Assembly: GCF_023715685.1 (NCBI RefSeq)
Contig: NZ_JAMBOQ010000004.1
Coordinates: 310,001 to 374,000 of the forward strand
Reading direction: 5' to 3'
DNA from: Priestia aryabhattai
GTDB lineage: Bacteria; Bacillota; Bacilli; Bacillales; Bacillaceae_H
Length of the DNA stretch: 64,000 nt
This document shows positions 44,164 through 52,143 of this stretch, in pieces. Position 1 is the first letter of the stretch. The number at the start of each line of letters is the position of its first letter. Below the pieces are notes generated by a model. It saw nothing but the letters and a program-made list of their open reading frames with translations. It was not told the DNA's origin and searched no databases. The position numbers were made by a program, and so were the translations under genes.

Positions 44164-45578
44164 GCTACTATTTTGATACCGTGCTCAAATTCTGCAAGCG
44201 TCGCATAAGAAAAGGAAATTCTGATATGCTGTGCCGTTTTATGATCATATAATGTGCCTGGATTTAAAAGAACTCCTTCGTCGAGACAGTGCTTAAATAA
44301 CTTCCGCATCGAAACAGGCTTATGTAACGTAAGCCAAAAATAAAAACCTCCGCTCGGAGCATTCCACGTAGCGAGACTCTTCAAATGCTTCTCTAAAATA
44401 GCCTGTGTTTGCTGAGATTTTTCTTTTAATTTATAGCGTACGCTGGCAACGTGCTTGTCATAGATTCCTATCTTAAGAGCTTCAGCAGCTGCCCATTGAG
44501 ACAAAGAACTGGCTCCGTAGTCAACTTGCATTTTAAGGTCGGCCAATCGCTCAATTACATGTTCAGGCCCGACAATCCATCCAATTCGAAATCCTGGACT
44601 GAATGTTTTAGAGAACGTTCCTAAATAAAGAACCATTCCATTTTTATCCCGAGCTTTTAATGAAAGCGGAGGCGGTGAATGGAACCAAAGCTCTCCGTAA
44701 GCATCATCTTCAATAATAGGCAAATGCATCATTTCACACTGTTGAAGCAGCTCTTGACGCCTTTGTGCGCTCATCATCACATTGGTGGGGTTATGAAAGT
44801 TCGGTATCGTATATAAAACTGTGCCTTTTTCTTTTTCATGCTGGTCTTTTAATGAAGATAATTGAATTCCTTCTTTGTCTAATGAAACGCCCGTTATTTT
44901 CATTTGTGCGGACTGAAACAATGGCAGAGAATAAAGATAAGAAGGCTTTTCAGCTAAAATATTGGCACCTGGAGGCAGCAGGCCAATTGAAATTAATTGA
45001 AGCGCTTGAAGAGAGCCAGATACAATTAAAATAGATGAAGGAGACGTTTCAATTCCCCGTTTTTTTAAATGCTTCGCTAACTCTTGTCGCAGTTCATCGT
45101 TGCCTTTTGGGTGCTCGTAGCCCAAGTGTACGCTTCTGTGTTTAATTTCGCTAAACAGCCCAGAAAGCTGATCAGAAGGAAGAAGGTCAGGTGCTAACTC
45201 TCCAGTTCCTAAACGAATAATGCCCGGTTGAAATTCAGCTTCGTTAATATGGCGGATAGTCGGAGAATTTGGTTGGTATATTCCTGCTTCTACATAAGAA
45301 TTCCAGTTCATGTGAGAAGTTGATGCTAGTAAGCTCCACGTATTGTTAATGACCTTGGTTCCGGCGCCTTTGTTTCCACTGAGCAGTCCTTCAGCAATTA
45401 AGTTTTCGGTTGCTGTCACCACCGTGCTTCTATTTACAGAAAAGGCAGCAGCTAGCTGGCGCTGCGAAGGAATTTTAGTTCCAATAGGCCACTCTCCATT
45501 TATAATTTTCTCTTTCATATATTCTTGAATTTGTTTGTGCACTGGCTTTTTATTAGCCGGATCTGGAATCCAGTTCAT
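44136..45578 (-). CDS. MocR-type regulator (GntR-aminotransferase fusion, YisV-like)
   Basis: 480 residues from ATG 45578 (AAAGGTGG 6 nt upstream). The N-terminal GntR winged helix is visible (KKPVHKQIQEYMKEKIINGE, IPSQRQLAAAFSVNRSTVVT), followed by a type I aminotransferase domain with the PLP lysine in LGTFSKTFSPGFRIGWIVGP. MocR proteins sense PLP or amino-acid imines and regulate transporter or metabolic genes. It is divergent from a LysE-type exporter, matching B. subtilis yisV/yisU, so exporter control is the likely role. Confidence 0.92.
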   Translation of the reverse strand: MNWIPDPANKKPVHKQIQEYMKEKIINGEWPIGTKIPSQRQLAAAFSVNRSTVVTATENLIAEGLLSGNKGAGTKVINNTWSLLASTSHMNWNSYVEAGIYQPNSPTIRHINEAEFQPGIIRLGTGELAPDLLPSDQLSGLFSEIKHRSVHLGYEHPKGNDELRQELAKHLKKRGIETSPSSILIVSGSLQALQLISIGLLPPGANILAEKPSYLYSLPLFQSAQMKITGVSLDKEGIQLSSLKDQHEKEKGTVLYTIPNFHNPTNVMMSAQRRQELLQQCEMMHLPIIEDDAYGELWFHSPPPLSLKARDKNGMVLYLGTFSKTFSPGFRIGWIVGPEHVIERLADLKMQVDYGASSLSQWAAAEALKIGIYDKHVASVRYKLKEKSQQTQAILEKHLKSLATWNAPSGGFYFWLTLHKPVSMRKLFKHCLDEGVLLNPGTLYDHKTAQHIRISFSYATLAEFEHGIKIVAKSLKNLYM

Positions 45579-45580
45579 GT

Positions 45581-45612
45581 GATACCACCTTTTTGTAATT
45601 TGGTTGGTATTA
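45581..45612. promoter_or_regulatory. Putative MocR operator region
   Basis: GATACCA (45581-45587) and TGGTATT (45605-45611) form a dyad spanning the mocR start region. The sequence AATTTGGTTGGTAT at its right side recurs exactly inside the mocR gene (45267-45280), which could provide a second binding site. Confidence 0.4.
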
Positions 45613-45681
45613 TAAATCAAAACTTGGATGGAGACAACAGGGTATGTCAATTGTAAGATGAAAGAGAAAGGAGAGAGTAAC

Positions 45682-46293
45682 ATGTTTACAGTGGTTATGC
45701 ATGCTTTGTTGTTAGCGTTCGGTTTGATTTTACCTTTAGGGGTACAAAATGTGTTTGTTTTTAATCAAGGAGCAAATCAACGAACGTTTAAACAGGCGCT
45801 TCCCGTGGTGGTGACGGCTTCTGTTTGTGATACGATTTTAATTGTAGTAGCAGTGTTGGGAGTTTCGGCAGTAGTTGCTGCTTTTTCATTTTTTCAAACG
45901 CTTATTTTTGGAATAGGTCTTCTTTTTTTAGCGTATATGGGCTTTGTGACGTGGAAGAGCGAACCTTCGAAAACGTCATTAAAGGAAGGAATGACGGTAA
46001 AAGCGCAAATTCTATTTGCTGCTTCTGTATCTCTGCTAAACCCCCACGCGCTGATGGATATTATGGGCGTAATCGGAACAAATTCTCTACTGTACAGCGG
46101 AAAGGAAAAATGGATTTTTACGCTGGTTACGATATCCGTTTCATGGATATGGTTTTTATCCTTAGCTTTGGCAGGAAAAGCGGTAGGGAAAATGGATTCA
46201 AATGGGACAATAATGATTTGGATAAATAAGGTTTCTGCATGTATGATTTGGGGTGTGGCTTTTTACATGGCGAAAAGTATTTTTTTTCAGTAA
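45682..46293 (+). CDS. LysE/ArgO-family amino acid exporter (YisU-like)
   Basis: 203 residues from ATG 45682 (AAAGGAGAG upstream). Six hydrophobic helices; the family motif near the start is LLAFGLILPLGVQNVFVFNQ, and SLLNPHALMDIMGVIG is the conserved NPxxxxD segment. LysE proteins export basic or other amino acids by proton or Na+ exchange. The divergent MocR regulator suggests induction by an amino acid. Corresponds in context to B. subtilis yisU. Confidence 0.9.
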   Translation: MFTVVMHALLLAFGLILPLGVQNVFVFNQGANQRTFKQALPVVVTASVCDTILIVVAVLGVSAVVAAFSFFQTLIFGIGLLFLAYMGFVTWKSEPSKTSLKEGMTVKAQILFAASVSLLNPHALMDIMGVIGTNSLLYSGKEKWIFTLVTISVSWIWFLSLALAGKAVGKMDSNGTIMIWINKVSACMIWGVAFYMAKSIFFQ

Positions 46294-46361
46294 AATAGAT
46301 GCTAAAAGGAAAGTTATGTAATATAAAAAAGTACTTTGTTTCTAGAAAGCGAGGGTAAGAG

Positions 46362-46790
46362 ATGATTCAAGGAATTAATCATATGTGCTTTTCGGTGTCA
46401 AATTTAAAACGGTCCATCACATTTTATCATAAAGTGTTAGGAGCGGAACTTTTAGTGAAAGGAAAATCCACCGCTTACTTTAGTCTGAATGGATTGTGGC
46501 TGGCGTTAAACGAGGAAAAAAATATCCCTAGATCAGAAATTCAGTATTCGTATACTCATTTAGCGTTTTCTATTTCCATTGAAAGCTTTGATGAAGCAAA
46601 AGAACTGTTAAAACAGCATAATGTAACCATCTTACCGGAAAGAAATCGTGACGAGAGAGACGGAAAATCTATTTATTTTACGGATCCTGACGGTCATAAA
46701 TTTGAATTTCATACCGGTACGCTCCAAGACTGCTTAACATATTACCAAGAAGCCAAACCTCATATGAAATTTTATTCGCTAGAAGAGTAA
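46362..46790 (+). CDS. fosB: Metallothiol transferase FosB (fosfomycin resistance)
   Basis: 142 residues, two betaalphabetabetabeta units of the VOC fold. The metal ligands expected for FosB are all present: His7 (GINHMCF), His66 (YTHLAFS) and Glu115 (HKFEFHTG). [28 protein letters not shown] and DCLTYYQE are typical FosB segments. The enzyme opens the fosfomycin epoxide with bacillithiol or cysteine in the cytoplasm. Chromosomal fosB is common in Bacillus, so this looks native. Starts at ATG 46362 with GAGGG upstream. Confidence 0.95.
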   Translation: MIQGINHMCFSVSNLKRSITFYHKVLGAELLVKGKSTAYFSLNGLWLALNEEKNIPRSEIQYSYTHLAFSISIESFDEAKELLKQHNVTILPERNRDERDGKSIYFTDPDGHKFEFHTGTLQDCLTYYQEAKPHMKFYSLEE

Positions 46791-46874
46791 TACCAAAATA
46801 GTTATATAAGGTTACAATTCTATTACATTCGCATTCTTCTCTCAGTTATCATTAAACAAAAGATGCTGTTGTGA

Positions 46875-46880
46875 TATAAT
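46875..46880 (+). promoter_or_regulatory. Extended -10 promoter of the 65-aa gene
   Basis: TGATATAAT (46872-46880) gives a TGnTATAAT extended -10, 26 nt before the small gene. The -35 is weak (TTAAAC, 17-nt spacing). Confidence 0.55.
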
Positions 46881-46905
46881 GGAAAAAAAGTGAGGAGGAG
46901 GAAGA

Positions 46906-47103
46906 ATGTATACCGCAAAACAGGTGAAATTTGGTTCGCATATTGTGATAGGCGTACTTTTTGGCATACTAGCTGCGATGTTAATCGGAACTTTTTATCA
47001 AAATGTACCTGGTGTATTACCGTACGGTATGATTAGCGGACTTGCAGTAGGACTAGTGGCAGATACATATTATACAATTAAAACAAAAATAAAGGTTATC
47101 TAA
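46906..47103 (+). CDS. Small membrane protein, 65 aa
   Basis: ATG 46906 follows GGAGGAGGA. Two transmembrane helices: HIVIGVLFGILAAMLIGTFY and LPYGMISGLAVGLVADTYYT, separated by a short loop (QNVPGV), ending in a basic tail (KTKIKVI). No family recognised. Own promoter and a strong terminator make it monocistronic. Confidence 0.75.
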   Translation: MYTAKQVKFGSHIVIGVLFGILAAMLIGTFYQNVPGVLPYGMISGLAVGLVADTYYTIKTKIKVI

Positions 47104-47115
47104 TATAGAGAGTAA

Positions 47116-47152
47116 GAAAAAGCAGTGAAGCTATAGCTTCACTGCTTTTTTC
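47116..47152. terminator. Bidirectional terminator
   Basis: A 17-bp near-continuous palindrome, AAAAAGCAGTGAAGCTA and its complement (47117-47150), with flanking A and T runs. Confidence 0.92.
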
Positions 47153-47167
47153 TATTTCAAAATTATA

Positions 47168-47638
47168 TCACTCAAAAAGCACTACATCGAATCCGTTTCT
47201 GCGGTAACAGGTTAGAAGCGTATACAGTTCTGCACGGTGATGGTATAAATGAGACTGAATTTCAAGCAGCCATTCAAAGCGTGTATAAGTGCATCCCCAA
47301 TAGGATGTTTGTAGTGAAAATAGCTTCTGTTCGTCAAAAGAAGAGTAGGCCGCTTTTAGCTGATTGAATCCATCTCTTAAAGCTGTTTTGAGTTCAAGCT
47401 TTGTATAAGCTGGATGCTGCAGATAAAACTCATTCATTTTATCTGCAGAGTGACCTAAGGAAATATGATAGTCTGCAGTACAAATGAGACATAAGTGCTG
47501 CAGCAGTTCTTGAATAGACCGCTTGTGAGGGAGGGGACGATAAGTAAGCTCTTCTTCTGTAACGTCATCAATGATTGCGGCTAGAGAATGGATGTTGACG
47601 TGTATTTGATTAAACACCATCTCACAGTAAGAATTCAT
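47168..47638 (-). CDS. DinB-family protein
   Basis: 156 residues forming the DinB/YfiT four-helix bundle. The metal-binding histidines are in LLQHLCLICTADYHISLG and IQSHLYHHRAELYTLL. Members bind a divalent metal and some transfer bacillithiol or other thiols (BstA-like), but this one's activity is unknown. ATG 47638 follows AAAAGGGTG. A gene remnant ends 16 nt upstream on the same strand, so it was once the second gene of an operon. Confidence 0.85.
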   Translation of the reverse strand: MNSYCEMVFNQIHVNIHSLAAIIDDVTEEELTYRPLPHKRSIQELLQHLCLICTADYHISLGHSADKMNEFYLQHPAYTKLELKTALRDGFNQLKAAYSSFDEQKLFSLQTSYWGCTYTRFEWLLEIQSHLYHHRAELYTLLTCYRRNGFDVVLFE

Positions 47639-47653
47639 GTATTCACACCCTTT

Positions 47654-47791
47654 TCATTTGAATAAATACCGCATTTTTTGATCGAGCCAGTACTCTGATT
47701 TTTCATTGTTATCGAGCTTAATATAGCAATCGACAATTTCATCATAAATGAATTCCTTTTCTTCTACTAAATCAATAAATTTAATGAGTAA
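47654..47791 (-). pseudogene. 3' remnant of a gene upstream of the DinB gene
   Basis: An open frame of 45 codons (LLIKFIDLVEEKEFIYDEIV and onward, ending DQKMRYLFK) has normal Bacillus composition but no start codon or ribosome binding site, and a TAA directly precedes it in frame. Its stop codon lies within 16 nt of the DinB start. It looks like the C-terminus of a gene whose 5' part was deleted, bringing the sinI promoter region into its place. Family unknown. Confidence 0.5.
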
Positions 47792-47921
47792 TTAAAAAAT
47801 ATCTAATGTTCTAGTAATATCCATTATACTGTAAAATCATAGTGAGAAATAAGGGAGATTGCCCAAAAACAGTAAAAAGAAAACGTTATCAATTTCGGGA
47901 AAAGAAGGAAGGAGACGAATT

Positions 47922-48047
47922 ATGAATTTTAAAGACGAAAATGCGTTAGACTTAGAGTGGGTTATGCTCATAATGGAAGCAAAACAAACAGGCATAAGCA
48001 TCGAGGAAGTTAGACAATTTTTACAAAGTATTAGTTCAAATTCTTAG
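47922..48047 (+). CDS. sinI: Anti-repressor SinI
   Basis: 41 residues from ATG 47922 (GAAGGAGACG upstream). The SinI dimerisation motif is clear: LDLEWVMLIMEAKQTGISIE followed by EVRQFL. In B. subtilis SinI binds SinR as a heterodimer and releases it from DNA, switching cells to biofilm matrix production. It lies 182 nt upstream of sinR in the same order as in B. subtilis. A possible -10 (TATACT, 47825-47830) is upstream; I see no clear Spo0A box. Confidence 0.9.
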   Translation: MNFKDENALDLEWVMLIMEAKQTGISIEEVRQFLQSISSNS

Positions 48048-48229
48048 CCCATACAATAGTAAGGGAATAAAGAATTCAACAAGCATAGATAACCTTTATA
48101 GCGAGTTTCAAGCTATGTCCACTAGATGTATAATCATCCCTTTACGGTAAGAACGTTTATTTATAATGCACGGTAAAGTGAAATTATGGTATTATTATCG
48201 ATAAGTAAGCATCAGTAAGGGTGATTAAA

Positions 48230-48565
48230 ATGACAATTGGCCAACGTATTCGAGATCTTAGAATGAAACAGGGAATATCGCTAACAGAACTTGCAAACCG
48301 AGCGGGTGTTGCTAAATCGTACATATCTTCAGTAGAAAGAGGAATTCAGCTCAACCCATCTATTCAATTTCTAAATAAAATTTCTACTTCATTGAACGTG
48401 AGTATTGATAGATTGATTCATGAGCCGATGGATAAAGCTGAATCGTTGGATATTGATAATGAGTGGCTTGAGTTAGCAAAAGAAGCGGCGGAGTCAGGAA
48501 TAAGCAAAGAGCAGTTTAAACAATTTCTTGAATTTCAAAAATGGCAGCGGGCAAAGCAAGATTAA
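48230..48565 (+). CDS. sinR: Biofilm master regulator SinR
   Basis: 111 residues from ATG 48230, the same length as B. subtilis SinR. The N-terminal XRE-type DNA-binding domain is TIGQRIRDLRMKQGISLTEL then ANRAGVAKSYISSVERGIQL; the C-terminal hook is WLELAKEAAESGISKEQFKQ, which also mediates SinI binding. SinR represses matrix operons (eps, tapA-sipW-tasA) in B. subtilis; none of these targets is in this window. AAGGGTG lies upstream, and an extended -10 (TGGTATTAT, near 48187-48195) could give a separate sinR promoter. Confidence 0.94.
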   Translation: MTIGQRIRDLRMKQGISLTELANRAGVAKSYISSVERGIQLNPSIQFLNKISTSLNVSIDRLIHEPMDKAESLDIDNEWLELAKEAAESGISKEQFKQFLEFQKWQRAKQD

Positions 48566-48634
48566 CTTCGCGGAATATACATAAAAGAGAACTTACATAG
48601 AACAACTGCTAAAAGAAAATCATGATTGCAAAAA

Positions 48635-48668
48635 AGAGATTCCATCTATCTATGGAATCTTTTTTTTG
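48635..48668. terminator. Bidirectional terminator (sinR / monooxygenase)
   Basis: AGATTCCAT / ATGGAATCT stem (48637-48645 with 48652-48660) with A- and T-runs on both sides. Confidence 0.88.
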
Positions 48669-48673
48669 TAGAC

Positions 48674-49762
48674 TTAAGAAGAAATAAAATGGGATTGGAA
48701 TTCTTTTTCTCGCTGAAACTGAATGCGTTCAAGAGTTATTAATTTTGGCTTTCTTTTCTTTTCAAACTGTCTCAATGTTTCTGAAATATCTTTGTTTTGA
48801 TAAAAAACTTGATGCAGTAAGTCAGAGAGTAAGTCAGCATCTTTTAATGACTCATTTAATCCAAAAGCGCCAGTAGGAGTCATCGTATGAGCAGCATCGC
48901 CTAACAATAACAGGTGATTCTTTGACCATACTTCGCTTATGCTGCTTTGCACAGAAAGAAGTGTAAAGTCTAACCACGATTTAATAAACCTTTCTATTGA
49001 AAGGTTTAAGCTAGGGAAAGCGTCTATTAAACGCTGAATAAACGGTTTAAATGATTGTTTTCGAAGAGCAGGGTAACTGCCTTTCTCAATATTCCATCCA
49101 ATTTGAACAAAGCCTTTTGCTTGAGAAAAAAGCGCCACCTGCTGTTGCTTCACAAGTGCAAATTTAATAGAAGGATCCCAATTGGCAGGAGCAGGAATTT
49201 TCGCCCAAAGCAAATCGTATCCATGATTGTGGATATTGTTTTTTATATGCGCAAGTTTGCGAACAGTTGAATATCGACCATCTGCTCCAATAATGATTTT
49301 ACTTTCAACCATTATTTCAATCCGGCCTTTTTGCTGAGCTTTTATTCCAGTATATTGTCCTTCCTCATTCTGTATCAACTCCGTTACTTTTGTGCCTAGC
49401 ATAAGTTTGTAGGAGGGATGGGTACTTGCTTGGTTATTTATAGACTGAAGAAGATGCTGCTGTGGAACATGAATTCCTGCATGTCCATTTTCAGATTCTA
49501 TCATTTTGAATATATTTCCATCTTTCCAGTATTCAACTCTAGACATTCGAAGGAGGCCTAAGCTTTCAATTCTTTCAAATATATGATGTTTCTTAAGAAT
49601 CATTTCTCCATCTTCATTTAAATGTTCGCCTCGAAATTCTTTTCCGAGCTTATCAGATCTCTCTATAAGTATAGTTGATATATTTTGTTTAGCCAGTAGA
49701 TAGGCCAGTAGAGCACCGCCTGGTCCGGCTCCTATTATACACACATCTGTTTGATAGTTCAT
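48674..49762 (-). CDS. FAD-dependent monooxygenase (UbiH/PHBH-like)
   Basis: 362 residues from ATG 49762 (AAGGGGAAG upstream). The dinucleotide motif is DVCIIGAGPGGALLAYLLAK, the middle motif IIGADGRYSTVRKLA, and the second FAD motif LLLGDAAHTMTPTGAFGLNE. Class A flavoprotein hydroxylases use NAD(P)H and O2 to hydroxylate aromatic or quinone substrates, or inactivate antibiotics. No neighbouring pathway genes indicate the substrate. Confidence 0.9.
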   Translation of the reverse strand: MNYQTDVCIIGAGPGGALLAYLLAKQNISTILIERSDKLGKEFRGEHLNEDGEMILKKHHIFERIESLGLLRMSRVEYWKDGNIFKMIESENGHAGIHVPQQHLLQSINNQASTHPSYKLMLGTKVTELIQNEEGQYTGIKAQQKGRIEIMVESKIIIGADGRYSTVRKLAHIKNNIHNHGYDLLWAKIPAPANWDPSIKFALVKQQQVALFSQAKGFVQIGWNIEKGSYPALRKQSFKPFIQRLIDAFPSLNLSIERFIKSWLDFTLLSVQSSISEVWSKNHLLLLGDAAHTMTPTGAFGLNESLKDADLLSDLLHQVFYQNKDISETLRQFEKKRKPKLITLERIQFQREKEFQSHFISS

Positions 49763-49789
49763 TTTCTTCCCCTTGTTTGTTATATGCAA

Positions 49790-50107
49790 TTAAGTTACTT
49801 TTGGTAAGTATATTAACTTTTATAAATGTTAATGTCAACTTTTTTATAGCTTTTCTTTATCTATAGAATTCGCTCTTTAGTTGAAATACAGATAAGGTTT
49901 TACATATTCAAAGTCAAAGATTAAGTTTTATGGTAAACTAAAATACACGAATTATTTTGAATAATTTGTATAAAAAGGTGAAACTTCAAAATTGTTGAGA
50001 AAAAGCACAGTTGGAAAGCTGCGGGATTTTTAGCAAGAAGAGTATCTATTGTATAGAGAGCGTCTCTGGAAATTCTAGCAAACTCCAATTTCGACTGGGG
50101 GATGATT
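49790..50107. other. 318-bp intergenic region, long leader of the 50108 gene
   Basis: Spacer between divergent genes. A TGGTAAACT-type extended -10 near 49930 would give a leader of roughly 160 nt, with an AAAAAGGTG motif at about 49975 that could serve very short leader frames. I tried c-di-GMP and other riboswitch consensus patterns and found no match. Confidence 0.35.
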
Positions 50108-50503
50108 ATGAAAAAAATAGAACATTATATTCAAACATTGGGTAACAGTGCAGATTTACTAACAAAAAGACAGACAAGCATTTACTTCGAAAAACTTTCA
50201 AATACCTTTCCTTTTTTAACGATCATGCAAATTAATTGGAGAAAAGTATTAATTAAAAAGTCCACTCGGCATATTGAAGAAATCAAAAAATGGCTTCAAG
50301 AGATGAATATAAAAGAACATCAAGTTGTTTTATTCTGGAAACGAGCGACTAAAGCTGTAAGCGTCGATTTAGCTCAGGCTTTACTGTTTTTTCAACAAAC
50401 TGCTGATCTTACAGAAGAAGCTTTTATTTACTGTCCGTCTGTTGACTATGTAATTGAGTATTTTAAAGACGGTAAAATGATGATTGGTTTAGCAGCACGT
50501 TAA
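50108..50503 (+). CDS. Hypothetical protein, 131 aa
   Basis: Start chosen at ATG 50108, 6 nt after GGGGG; the ATG at 50102 directly abuts that site. A soluble, basic, helix-rich protein (YIQTLGNSADLLTKRQTSIY, WLQEMNIKEHQVVLFWKRAT) with a C-terminal DYVIEYFKDGKMMIGLAAR. No known domain is visible. It has a long leader and its own terminator, so it is a separate unit. Confidence 0.75.
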   Translation: MKKIEHYIQTLGNSADLLTKRQTSIYFEKLSNTFPFLTIMQINWRKVLIKKSTRHIEEIKKWLQEMNIKEHQVVLFWKRATKAVSVDLAQALLFFQQTADLTEEAFIYCPSVDYVIEYFKDGKMMIGLAAR

Positions 50504-50511
50504 TTAAAAGG

Positions 50512-50561
50512 AAAAAAGCTGAGGGAGGAGGCGAATTAGAACTTCTTCACTCAGCTTTTTA
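50512..50561 (+). terminator. Rho-independent terminator, long loop
   Basis: AAAAGCTGAG (50514-50523) pairs with CTCAGCTTTT (50550-50559), with an inner imperfect stem and a T-run. Confidence 0.75.
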
Positions 50562-50643
50562 TGCATATAAAATCTAAAAAATACGAAACATAACGTTATT
50601 TACAACATAAATTACCTTCTCTTTATAATTAGTGGGAAAAGTA

Positions 50644-50694
50644 TTGACATTTTCCATAAAACAAATATAATTAACATTAATCATATTGTTAATT
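50644..50694 (+). promoter_or_regulatory. nrtR promoter with NrtR-type operator
   Basis: TTGACA (50644-50649), a 16-nt spacer and TATAAT (50666-50671) form a consensus SigA promoter. Overlapping the -10 and start site is a 26-bp dyad: AATTAACA (50669-50676), a 10-nt spacer, and TGTTAATT (50687-50694). The same half-sites with the same spacing recur before pncA. Confidence 0.75.
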
Positions 50695-50723
50695 GTAAAA
50701 AGAGCGATCAGGAGAAATGATGA

Positions 50724-51500
50724 ATGTCGAACAAAAAAGCAATGACGAATCAAAAGAAAAAAGAATACCCTAAACCTTATGGCTATACGTCAGATATTGC
50801 TGTATTTACGATTGTGACGGAAGAAAAAGAACCATACAAACCACCTAAAATGAGTTTGAAATTAATGCTTATCCAACGAGCAATGGTAAACGCAGAGGGA
50901 GAAAAGAACAGCGAAGCAGGAAAGTGGGCGCTTCCCGGCGGATTTGTCCAGCCTGATGAATCAGCTTTTGAAGCGGCTAAAAGAGAGCTGGAAGAAGAAA
51001 CTGGCGTAAAAGATATTCATTTAAAACACTATGGTGTCTATGATGAGCCCGGCAGAGACGATAGAGGATGGGTCATTACAAACGCACATTATGCAATCGT
51101 TCCAGAAGATAGTCTAATAAAGCGAAAAGCGAATGATGATGCTGCTCGAGTTGAATTATTTAAAATAGATGAAATCTTTTCATTGCCTTTAGCTTTTGAT
51201 CATGAAATGATCATTCGAGATGCAATCAAGGAAATTAAGAAAGATTTATTGCAAACGACCATTGCTCAGAAGTTTCTGCCTTCTCAGTTTACATACTCTG
51301 AGCTGCAGGCTGTGCTGCTTACCGTAACGGATGATGCAGCGATTAAAAGTGATCAGGCCTTTGCGCGGAAAATAAGAATGCTGCCATTTATTGAAGAAGT
51401 AGATGGAAAAACAACGACGAGAACGTCTAAAAAACCAACAAAACTCTACCGGTTTGTTGAGATGAATGTGATGAAGCCAATCTATACAGCACGTTATTAA
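50724..51500 (+). CDS. nrtR: NrtR-family regulator of NAD metabolism
   Basis: 258 residues. An N-terminal Nudix domain (about 15-150) with a complete Nudix box (GGFVQPDESAFEAAKRELEE then ETGV) is followed by a C-terminal winged-helix domain (about 170-258; FTYSELQAVLLTV, KLYRFVEMN). NrtR proteins bind ADP-ribose or related NAD derivatives through the Nudix domain and release DNA. Because the Nudix box is intact, hydrolase activity remains possible. It heads the NAD salvage genes pncA-pncB-nadD-nadE, with two identical-type operators, so it should repress both itself and the operon. Confidence 0.92.
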   Translation: MSNKKAMTNQKKKEYPKPYGYTSDIAVFTIVTEEKEPYKPPKMSLKLMLIQRAMVNAEGEKNSEAGKWALPGGFVQPDESAFEAAKRELEEETGVKDIHLKHYGVYDEPGRDDRGWVITNAHYAIVPEDSLIKRKANDDAARVELFKIDEIFSLPLAFDHEMIIRDAIKEIKKDLLQTTIAQKFLPSQFTYSELQAVLLTVTDDAAIKSDQAFARKIRMLPFIEEVDGKTTTRTSKKPTKLYRFVEMNVMKPIYTARY

Positions 51501-51522
51501 AAGAAAAACTGCCAATTCAAAT

Positions 51523-51548
51523 AATTAACAATATGTTAACTGTTAATT
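51523..51548 (+). promoter_or_regulatory. Second NrtR-type operator, before pncA
   Basis: AATTAACA (51523-51530), a 10-nt spacer and TGTTAATT (51541-51548) repeat exactly the half-sites and spacing of the site at 50669-50694. It sits in the nrtR-pncA gap, 24 nt before the pncA start, and could act on a promoter here or as a roadblock. Confidence 0.75.
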
Positions 51549-51571
51549 TTTACTTATGAGGGGGAAACATA

Positions 51572-52120
51572 ATGAAAAAAGCACTGATTAACATCGATTA
51601 TACAAATGATTTTGTAGCTGAAAACGGAGCTTTGACATGCGGAGAACCAGGGCGACAAATTGAAACGTCCATAAGCGATATCACGCGTCAATTTATTAAG
51701 CAAGACGAGTATGTCGTGTTTGCCCTTGATTTTCATAAAGAAAATGATTCTTTACATCCAGAATCAGGGCTGTTTCCGCCTCATAATATTGAAGGTTCTG
51801 CAGGAAGAGAGCTATACGGAAAGTTAAATGATCTGTATAACGTGTATCAATCAAAGGCAAATGTAGAAGTGATCGATAAAACGAGATACAGCGCATTTGC
51901 TGGAACGGATCTGGAGATTAAACTGCGAGAAAGACAAATTACCGATGTCTACTTAGCAGGTGTATGTACGGATATCTGTGTACTTCATACAGCAGTAGAT
52001 GCCTATAATAAAGGATTTACTATTTATATTTATGAAAAAGCTGTAGCGAGCTTTAATCAAAAAGGTCATGAGTGGGCGCTTGAACATTTTAAATCTTGCC
52101 TCGGAGCAGAAATTATTTAA
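51572..52120 (+). CDS. pncA: Nicotinamidase
   Basis: 182 residues, isochorismatase-like fold. Active-site Asp in LINIDYTNDFVAENGAL, Lys in VIDKTRYSAFAGTDLE, and nucleophilic Cys in YLAGVCTDICVLHTAVDA. It deamidates nicotinamide to nicotinate, the first salvage step, feeding PncB encoded next (23 nt downstream). Resembles B. subtilis YueJ/PncA in length. ATG 51572 follows GAGGGGG. Confidence 0.94.
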   Translation: MKKALINIDYTNDFVAENGALTCGEPGRQIETSISDITRQFIKQDEYVVFALDFHKENDSLHPESGLFPPHNIEGSAGRELYGKLNDLYNVYQSKANVEVIDKTRYSAFAGTDLEIKLRERQITDVYLAGVCTDICVLHTAVDAYNKGFTIYIYEKAVASFNQKGHEWALEHFKSCLGAEII

Positions 52121-52143
52121 GGACATAAAAGTGGAGGAAATCA

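Noticed and set aside
49975..50107. Leader of the 131-residue gene considered as a c-di-GMP or other riboswitch
   Set aside because: The conserved aptamer segments of the classes I could recall are absent; only small, ordinary stems are visible.
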